In this document: positions 1-8,600 of the stretch, one piece after another
Position numbering within the stretch: position 1 is the first letter of the stretch
Layout of the letters: every line of letters begins with the position of its first letter
Assembly: GCA_018806915.1 (NCBI GenBank)
Contig: JAGKQI010000084.1
Location: forward strand, 744,001-808,000
Origin: Phytophthora colocasiae
Lineage: Eukaryota; Oomycota; Peronosporomycetes; Peronosporales; Peronosporaceae
DNA length: 64,000 nt
Reading direction: 5' to 3'
The notes under the pieces: generated by a model
The model's input: only the letters and a program-made list of their open reading frames with translations
Database searches by the model: none
Told to the model about the DNA's origin: nothing
Translations under genes and position numbers: made by a program

Positions 1-288
1 CGGAGAAAGAGCAGCTTTCACTTGCGAGAAGTGGGGGTCGCGTCACTGCTAGTTCGACAGGGGTCAACTAGGGAGGTGCTCGGCGACTACACTTAAGGTC
101 GGGACCAACCCCGATTTGGAAAGCATCTACTTGTGTGTGGAAGTAGTCAGAAGTGAACTACCTGTGAAGATCTACTTAGGTGGGGAGCTACTTTGCAGTA
201 TCTACCAGTTGTGTGCTCGATAACAAGAGTGGGATACCTGGGCGGGAGTGTTACAGGAAGGAGTAGAACAGCCCTGACAGAAGAAACC

Positions 289-1077
289 ATGATGCCATTT
301 CCAGCTACTGATGAGAATGAATTCCGAGTTACGCGCGAGAGTGACTCAGGGAGTTCAACGAGCGAGGAGTCAAACTTGAGTGGACTGACCATGCTATCTT
401 ACGGAGTGCTACCGCAAGCCATCTCATCTCAACCGTCGGATTCTCATCAATACCAGTTCGAGTACTCCCAAGCACTCCAAATCCTACCCCAGTACTACTT
501 GAAAAACCAGTTTCGAAGTGATCAGTCGCCTTTCCCGAGAGCCATTCCATCCTACCAGAACTGTACAGTCTACTCTGCCTCTAGTGCACCCGTGTTTGAC
601 TTCGGAAACAGACAAGTTCGTCCAGTTCATCAAGTTGAGTTCGAGTTGCAACAAGTAACCAGTTACGAAGTAGTCCAAGTTCTTGAAGACTACTCAGTTC
701 ACTCTGGCCTTGGAGTACTTGGAGTTGATGACTTCCCACCGAGTCACCTGTCACAGTCCATGTACCAAGTGTTTCCGAGTGAAGGTGTGATGCAGTCACC
801 TGTCTTGAGTCGAACGTGTTTCCTGTGCGAAGTCGCTGGTCACGCTGCCGTCGACTGCCCAACGAGAGTAGTTCTCAACGACCGAGTGGCAAAGTCGAAG
901 TTTGGAGCTACGGTGAATCTAGGGAGAAATGAACAGAAGTGCACCAGTGAGCAAGTGACAGTGACTGTGATCCCCACTGACGAGAGAGTCCCCGTCGAGA
1001 AGAGCGTTTTGGATGTGTTCAAGGAGAGCGTTAGTGTTTCCGAGAATCCTGGACAAATCCTGAAGGAGTGTCCTGTG
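289..1077 (+). pseudogene. 5' part of an interrupted zinc-knuckle ORF of the outer element
   Basis: This is the first 263 codons of an ORF whose frame opens after a stop at 154-156; the first ATG is at 289. A retroviral-type zinc knuckle C-x2-C-x4-H-x4-C begins at about 817 (CFLCEVAGHAAVDC). The rest is Ser/Gln/Val-rich and unrecognised. The ORF is broken at 1077 by the Gypsy LTR. With one copy of the TGTG duplication kept, codon GTG (1075-1077) runs in frame into TTT at 14857, giving a joined product of about 681 residues. The knuckle suggests a Gag-like nucleic-acid-binding protein. No function is otherwise recognised. Confidence 0.6.
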
Positions 1078-2396
1078 TGTGGTGGAGCGGATCTGCCAAA
1101 ATCTCGTTAGGGCAGGTCCCGATCGCCACTTGCGCCCAGACACCGACTAACGGAGGGGGTCCCCCGATGATCCGTGATCTAGCTGTGTGTAATATCCACC
1201 TTGTGTACCCGTCGGTAGGCGGGTTACGCTCTTCCAGGTGACTTCTGAAGATGTCTTGGGACGAGAAGAAAGTCTTGGGTGACGCAGGGGTTTGAGGCGG
1301 CGTGGAAGTTCTTCACTCCACCTCGGGGTACTTGATCCCGGTCGTAGGCGAGTTCTCGAGCCTTGATCCGGGTGCCTGGTTCGTGATCCAGGTCTTCCAA
1401 CGGTCCTATGTTCGGGATTCAGTCCCTTCCTTTCGTTGCTTGCCGCTTCCTTTAGCGGGGGTCTTGAGGGGGCGAGATTCGACAGGATCGTCAGGCTAAA
1501 CAACCAATTCCTTCCGATCTGATGTATGCACTTAAAGGATAGTTCACTAGATAGGGCAAAGCTGGCCAATATATTATCCAGACTTAACCGCTATACTAGG
1601 TCACGTATCCTTACCTCCTTGACGCTGGTAGGGCCAATGTGGTTCCCGGTTCCAGACGCAGCGAAGACACTTGAGTGGTTCAGGGCAAATTCGATTCTGT
1701 TTATGGTTATTCCTATGCCTACTAATCCCATCCTGATTTACTATCCTACGATCACATGACACTGGCTACATAGCTGATCCCTAGCTTGGTTCCCCTAACC
1801 CTGATCGTGGGCCGATTCCGTACTTAACCGAAGCTTGATCTCGTACTTAACTGAAGCTTGATCTCGCACTTAACCGAAGCTTGATCTCGCACTTAATTGG
1901 GGCTTGATCGCGGCCTGATCCCGCTTGGTAATCCTTCAAAGAATCCGGATCAGGCCACCAGAAGAGTCTGCGTCGCGCCTGGGGCTGAGCTTGATCCGGA
2001 CCTGATCTCGTACCTAAACGGGAGAAGATCACGCAGTGATCCTGCGTGATCCTGCTTCGTTGCCGCCCGGGGATATAGGATCATGCTGTTAGAGGCCTCG
2101 AGGCGCCGGGGTAAGCCGATCGTGTTCACTTGGGACCCCGTCATCGTTGATCGCGCAAGAACATCCTTGATTCCCCCATTCTTCCTCCGGCAGGATTCGG
2201 ATCACCCACGAACACCGCTCCACTTGCTCCCCCGCCGGTGTCTCTGTTGCCTGTTCCCCGGCGGGACCCATCGTGCCTTCGTCTGATTCGACCCAGATCT
2301 GGGGATCACAGGTCCCCCCTGTCGCTCGTTCCGACTCTATTCGGGTTCGTGGCTGATATTGTCTCTCCGGGAAAAATTCTCGTCCGCTTCACCACA
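1078..2396 (-). repeat. Left LTR (3' LTR in element sense)
   Basis: This is a 1319-bp direct repeat of 13534-14852, bounded by the 7-bp inverted ends TGTGGTG/CACCACA. By eye it differs from the other LTR by about seven substitutions, for example near 1125, 1163, 1179 and 1844. No coding function is seen. Confidence 0.96.
1819..1910. repeat. Four 23-bp tandem repeats inside the left LTR
   Basis: Four head-to-tail copies of a unit of the form CGYACTTAACCGAAGCTTGAT plus CT/CG start at 1819, 1842, 1865 and 1888; the last is the most diverged. The same array occurs in the other LTR at 14275-14366. Short tandem arrays in LTRs often act as U3 regulatory repeats, but that role is only inferred here. 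Confidence 0.8.
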
Positions 2397-2408
2397 TCCG
2401 CCCCCAGC
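2397..2408 (-). other. Candidate polypurine tract
   Basis: On the minus strand GCTGGGGGCGGA lies directly against the LTR that is 3' in element sense. This is the expected site and composition for the plus-strand DNA primer. Confidence 0.6.
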
Positions 2409-2428
2409 ACGTAAGTTGAGCTGCCGCA

Positions 2429-2449
2429 GCTCACTTCGGGTTTATTTCC
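2429..2449 (+). promoter_or_regulatory. Oomycete initiator-like motif for the opposite-strand gene
   Basis: GCTCACTTCGGGTTTATTTCC resembles the oomycete core promoter (TCAYTYY initiator followed by a T-rich flanking element). It lies about 65 nt before the ATG at 2500 and just inside the LTR, so the opposite-strand gene could have its own promoter. The call rests on motif resemblance only. Confidence 0.4.
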
Positions 2450-2499
2450 ACATTCACCACCTGGAACACAAGTCGTTCAAGTACCACCACTCCCTTACG

Positions 2500-5185
2500 A
2501 TGTCCGATCCGCCTCCCTCGCCCCCCTTGACGCCGAGAACGCCCTCGAGCGAGCACTCGATCCGATCCGCCCGATCCACGGCCTCCCGCTTCTCAACCCC
2601 CGGGGTAAACCCTGAGCTGGTCACCTTGCAAGCGAGACTGGCCCACAGCCAACGAATGCGCGAAACCTTGAGTCGCGACCGGGACCACCTGGACGACACC
2701 GTTCGCCGGTTGCGATCCGACATGGAGGATATGGAGCGCTTCCGGGACGGCCAGGCGGAGGAGATCTTGCGGCTGAACGCCGAAATCGCTCGTCTGCGGT
2801 CGGGAACCGGAGATGTTATCAGTGGGGACATGATCGTCGCCTTGCAGGATCAGCGGGCTCAGCACGACGCCGAACGGCGGGAGTCTGAGCAGCGAATGGC
2901 TCGGATCCAAGCGCGGCTAGACTCTGCGCTCGAGGATCTCGACTTCCGGCTGGCCGAACTTCGCATAGCCGGGGAGACGGAGTTTGAACTCCGGGATGAG
3001 CTTCAGGATCGCAAACGTCGTGCGTCATGACCTGACCCTCACTCAGCGTAGCCTTGATCGCTGGCAGAGGAACGATTCCTCCCAAGGTCCACAAGCGGCC
3101 ACAATGCCCGCTGATCAGACTCGCCCTACGGCAGAGGAGGCTCGGTTGAGGTTGGAGTTGACGCGGACCCAAGCGGAGTTGCTCGCCGCTCGAGCCGAAG
3201 TCGCGTACCTGGAACGCGAGGCAGAGGATCATCAGGCTGAACTGGCTCGGGCGCACCTCGCCTTGGAGGACGTATCCGCACCGGATTCTCGCGCCCAGCC
3301 TTTGGATGCGACCGCATATGCCGCCGCCGTATCCAGCCTGGAGCAAGATCTGGCAGACGCCTTGGGAAATCTGGAGATAATCCAGCACGACCGGGACCAG
3401 CTCTCCGTCCAGCATCGCGCCGCGATCGCCGAGCGGGATCAGGCCGTCGCAGATCTAGATCAGGCCCGCCTCGACCGGGATCAGGCGATGCAAGATCTCA
3501 ATCGAGTCACGGTGGATCGTGATCGAATCCAGGTCGACCTGGACGACGCCACCCAAGATCGTTTATCGGTCCTCGCAGACCTTGACGTGGCCCGTTCCGC
3601 CCGGGATGCGGCGACACAGGAGCTGGACCAACTCCAGCGACAGAACGCGGAGCTTCGACAGGCTCATCAAGAGCTGGACGCTGATTATGCCGAAGCCGAA
3701 CAACAGCTGCATCACGCTGAGGATTCCTCTGCTCGGTTGTCCTCCTGGATCGCGGATCGACGGGCGGCTCGTGCCACCAAAAGATCTCGAAGCGCCTCCG
3801 CTTCCCCAGCCGTTCCTCCTTCCTCACGCAAGCGTCCAGCTCGGAGCTCCTCAGCACCCCGTGATCTAAAACCTGCGGCTACCGAAGCTCCCGGATCAAC
3901 CCAGCCTGTCACACCAACGGTGGTTCCGACCCCGGCAGGATCAACGGCGAGCCCGCTGGATCTGTTGGCGGATCAAGCTTCTGGGCAGGCCGGAGGGGAG
4001 GAAACCGACACTCCAGCCCCTGATCCGACCCCGGCACCGACGGATCAGTCCGGATCGCTCCCCACCGATGGCGATTCGCAGGACGAGGAAGAGGAAGACT
4101 CTGACTACGATCCCCAGCACCCATTCTCGTCGCCGTCCGAAGAGGACGGAAGTCCAGAACCCAGCAATGGAACTAGTTCTGAGGCCGAATCGGAACGTTC
4201 CAACGAGGCGGAGGACTCCGAGGATGACGATATTTTACACATGGGCCGCCAACGATCTATCTCGACGCACCGGCGCGAGTCCGGTCAGGTTCCGAGAGGC
4301 AGACCTTCTGGTGCTCATGGATCGGGGTCTCCGGACGGCTCAAGCCCATCTCCGGATGGATCAGGCCCGCCGTCTCCGGGATCACCTCCGGGTTCCCCGT
4401 CGCCGCCGTCACCTCCTCCCGGCGGTTCCCCGCCCCTCGGGCTCCGACCACCCCTGTTCCCGGTCGCCTCTTTCATTCCAGGGTACGATCGGCAGCGCAC
4501 CTTCGCGGCCATCGCGTGGGATCCGCAGTTGATCGGGCAGTATTCGATCGTGGGTCTGATTGCCAATTCTCTGGGTAAACGGTTGTTGATCCCTTCGGGT
4601 TGGCTGTTCCCTTCCCAGATACAGGCCGAGCCTGCACCGACCCCCGGCACCGAATACCTCAACGAGCTGATCACGGGCGTGAACGTGCTTGATCTGCTGG
4701 CTCCGGAGCCGTGGAACGACTTCGCGAACCCGGGTCCCCTTACGTTCGACCTCGATCTGCACGAGAGGGAGGGAACACCCCTCGCGGCCGTGGCCGCCAC
4801 CTATCGCGTCCTGGAGGAACGGCACCGTCAAGCATTTTGGGAGGCCACCCATAACCTCGAGATCACCTCTGCCATGCAAGATGCGGATCTCGAACTGCAG
4901 CGGTATTATGTTGCTCGCAAGGCCAGGCGGAGTCGGGCTGGGTCTGCTTGGCGCCAGTTCCTTGCCTCCTTCCCCGCCATAATGCGCGACCAGTGGTTCG
5001 ATCTCGACATCCTGTTGGATCCGTTCTTCCTTCACCTCCCCATTCCGGGAGTGGACGTGGTTCGTTGGTATCCCGGCGTGGTCTCTCGGCGTGCCAACCT
5101 GGCGGATCCCAACGCGAACGTCCCAGAGCCGGCGAACCTGATCGAGGCTCTGGAGGAGTGTGACGAGGGCGGATCCATGGCGTAA
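2500..5185 (+). CDS. Coiled-coil protein encoded opposite to gag-pol within the Gypsy element
   Basis: Two overlapping frames (ATG 2500 to stop 3030, and an open frame ending at 5185) join if a 67-nt intron at 3020-3086 (GTGCGT...CCCAAG) is removed, giving about 872 residues. A TGACC/CTCAC branch-point-like stretch lies inside it. The N-terminal third is a long heptad-rich coiled coil (repeated RDQA, DLDQA, DRDQ). A basic RSRSAS/KRPARS segment, an acidic low-complexity region (EEEEDSDYD) and a Pro/Gly/Ser tract follow. The last 230 residues look globular, with many Trp, Phe and Leu. No enzyme motif is recognised. It runs tail to tail with pol, so its transcript would be antisense to the retroviral genes' strand. 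Alternatives are a simple frameshift instead of an intron, or two separate proteins. Confidence 0.6.
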
Positions 5186-5626
5186 CCAGTATCGGCAGGA
5201 CCCGGTCAACCATCCCGCTACCAGGATCCCCCGCCTTATCGGCAAGTTCAATCCTCCTCCCGCTTCTCCGTAAATCGTGCCACTTCGATCACCTGCAGCA
5301 AGGCTCGAGGCTTCCCCCCGAGCCCGGATTCGGAACCCCATCCAGGGCCGTTCTGCATTCTTCCATCTCCATTCGTAACTCCCATAATCTCCACTCGTGA
5401 TTCTCGTATTCTCCATTCCCACAGTCATTCCATCGTACTCCATCATTTTGAGAATGTGATCCCCTTTCATCTCCATCTCGACATCCCGGATCACCATCTT
5501 CCAACGTCAAATTCCCTACGCACATGCATATACACAAATATAAAACTCTCGCTCTGATCTGGATTCTCCTCCACATCAGCTTCCTCGATCACGGCGAGGC
5601 AACCCTGTCACCTCGCCTGACTCTCC
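5186..5626. other. Untranslated region between two convergent ORFs of the Gypsy element
   Basis: This stretch separates the stop of the plus-strand coiled-coil gene from the stop of pol. At about 5350-5480 it has an irregular run of CTCCAT/CTCGT-type words. It could hold the 3' ends of both transcripts. No convincing gene is seen. Confidence 0.5.
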
Positions 5627-8600
5627 TTACACCTCTTCATGCGACTGCATCACGCCGAACCGGTTCCGATTAGCGTGGTCACGTAGGAACGCGCTCAATA
5701 TGGCCCCACAGTTAAGATCAGCTTCGTCGACCCACGTTGGCTCATCATAACCGACCCAGCGCACCAGAAATTCACGATAGATCCGGCCGTAGCGAGTTCG
5801 TTTCCCACTTCGCATGAACGAGATCCGTTCGACTTCGTACTCATCGGTATCCAGATCCGGGACCCAACTGTCTTCCGGAAGGAGGATCTCATCGAAATCG
5901 AGCCGATCTGCTTCATCCACCGTCAACTCGATCCGCGGTCGATCCGGGAAATTCCGTACCAGCTTTAGCTTAGAAACATGAACCACCGGAAAGATATGGT
6001 AATCAGAGCCCGCGATCTCCAGCTTGATCGTGAATTCATTGAGCTTCTCTGCAACACGGAACGGGCCGTGCCAGAGGTGAGCGAGTTTACGTGCAGACCC
6101 TTCCTTCACACGATCTAGGTATAGCCAAACTCGTGATCCAGCTTCGATCTGATGCGGATCGACGTCCTCATTGTGCCGATCAGCTCGGTCCGCAATCGCC
6201 TCTCGCAGCCTAGCGTTGACCTGTTCTCTCGACTGCTGGTAGTATCTCTGAACGCGATATCTCCACCGTCTTGGATCGCGGTCATGGCGCCTGGTCGACC
6301 CGATCGGGATCGTCGCTTCCAACGTCGATCTCGGGTCCCATCCGTGTACCAAATAGTGAGGGGTGTCTCCCCGAACCCGATCGTGAGCCGTGTTAATAGC
6401 GAATGTCAATCTCTCTGCATATTCATCCCAATCCTTTTGATCGAGATCTTGAACATACATCTTGATCGCCCTAGTCGCCGTCTGTACCATCCGTTCCGCA
6501 GTCCCATTGGCCTGTGGTCGGTAGGCCATCGTCGCCCGTTGTCGCTGCCCCAGGATCTTATTGAACGATCTGAAGAAGTCGGACATGAAACCCGGTTCTC
6601 GATCGTGCCTGATCATCTCGCTAGCACCAAATCTGCGGAACACGCATTCTTCATAAGATTCCGCGACGGTCTGGGCCGATCGAGAGGAACTAGCCTTCGC
6701 GATCACATATCCCGTGAACAGATCTACCCAGATCAGTAGTTCGGTGTTGCCTTTGTTGGATCTGGGCAGAGAGGGTATGTGATCCATCGCTATGATCTGG
6801 AATGGGTATGTCGCTTGCAGATTCCCAGGCGACTCGCCCCGGATCGTGGGTCTCCCCTTTCCAGTCTCACAGTCTACACACTCGCCTACGTATCGCTGCA
6901 CGCTCCGATATAATCCCCTCCAATGGAAATGATGATCTCGGATCCGCTGATAAGTACGTCCGATCCCCTGATGTCCCCCTTCCAGAGTCGTATGGTAGTG
7001 ATGGAGGACATCCTGCTGTAGCGTTTCTGGAACTACAAGCCTCATCAGGCGGTCGCGATCACCACTTGATCTCGACCCTGGTGGGCAGTAAAACAGCAGA
7101 TCTTGTTCGTCTACCTCGTACTCGGAGGCGATCTTGGCGTAGGATACAGATTCGGCTCGAGTAAGATCTGCGATCTGCCCAGCCAGGTACTTCTTTAGTC
7201 CTGCGATCCAGACCTCCTCGTCCTGGGCTCGCCTGATCCGATCAATTCGCATCTCCCGGATCAGTTCCTCTCGCGGGACAGCGGCACCAGGTCGCGCCCG
7301 GGCTGCACGCGTGGCTACTGCCGACACTTGCGCAGTTCGATCTTCAACTCGAGGGACCAACACCTCATCAAGCCGATTTAGGGTGATCAGATCGCACCGA
7401 TCTGCCTCGTCGTAGACCTCGATCCCGCTTCCTCGTTGCAGTGCGGCACTCGCCAAGCTATTTGCGCTCCCATTCCAGTCTCTCTTCACATGGACCAGCT
7501 CATGATCTCCCCAATTCCGCAAGTGATCTAGCACCTTCTGTTTCAGTAACGTCAATCCTGGCGCCTTACAGTCGATCTCGCCTCGGAGTTGTCGGATCAC
7601 GAGGTTCGAATCGCCGCAAACGACCAAACGGCGGCGCTCTAACTGTGTGATCATGCTAAGACCCAGCAAGAGTCCACGGTATTCCGCTTCATTGACAGTA
7701 AGGCTCTCCGCATAGTCCGATCTAGCCTTGATCACTTTCCACTCCGGCAAACTCCACACGATCGCGCTGAAAGCGCCTCCTCCTCGTTTCACGCGTGCTG
7801 AACCGTCGAAACTTACTACCCATAGCTCCTCACCTGGATCTACGGTGGGAATCGGCATCTGGATCTTACGTCTTGGTTCCATCTGTGGCGCGATCGCGAT
7901 CAGGGCTTCGTCGATCTCCGATCTAGGCGTTATATTAGCTGCAATCGCCCCCAGTATCTCATCCTCTCCCTTCGTACACTTCGTGATCTCGAGTGTCCAT
8001 GGGGACAGTAGAGCAGACCATTGTCCCAGACGTCCTTGGAGGCCGGCAGACTTGAACAGCCAGGCAAGCGTGGAGTGTCTGGTTAGGACCTTGATCCGAC
8101 GTCCCACCAACAGGGTGTAGTGTAGATCCAAGATCCGAAGTAGGGCCAACACCTCCTTTTCGTCAACATTATAGTTTAGCTCGTTCGCCTTCAAGGTTCG
8201 GCTGGCAAACGCGACCGGGTGGGTCTGGTCGTGTTCCTGCATTAGTGCGGCGGAAATTGCCCAGTCACTGGCATACACGATCACCACGGGTAACTTCGTC
8301 ATGTCAAAGTGACGAAGGATCGGGGTCGACGCGATCTTGGTTTTCAAGGCTGTAAACGCCCTGTGTGCCCTACCCCACCTTTTGGGCCAGATTGGCTTCG
8401 ACCTTGCTTGAACAGGGGGGAGGCATCGCCCCCAAGTCAGGATCCGGTGTATTTCCCCTTTTTGAGTCGAGGTGTCGGGTGATCCATCCTGATTCGGCTT
8501 AAGCGCAACGGGATCTCGATTGATCGGGTCCGTACTATCCATGATCTTTCGAAGATCTGGTCGCTTCTTCAGTTCTGCGAACTCCACCTCACGTAGTTCA

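Noticed and set aside
1..60. GTGGGGGTCGCGTCA near the window start resembles the outer element's right end GGGGGTCGCGACA, hinting at an LTR boundary.
   Set aside because: The match is about 11 bases and the sequences on either side do not align, so a left LTR end cannot be supported.
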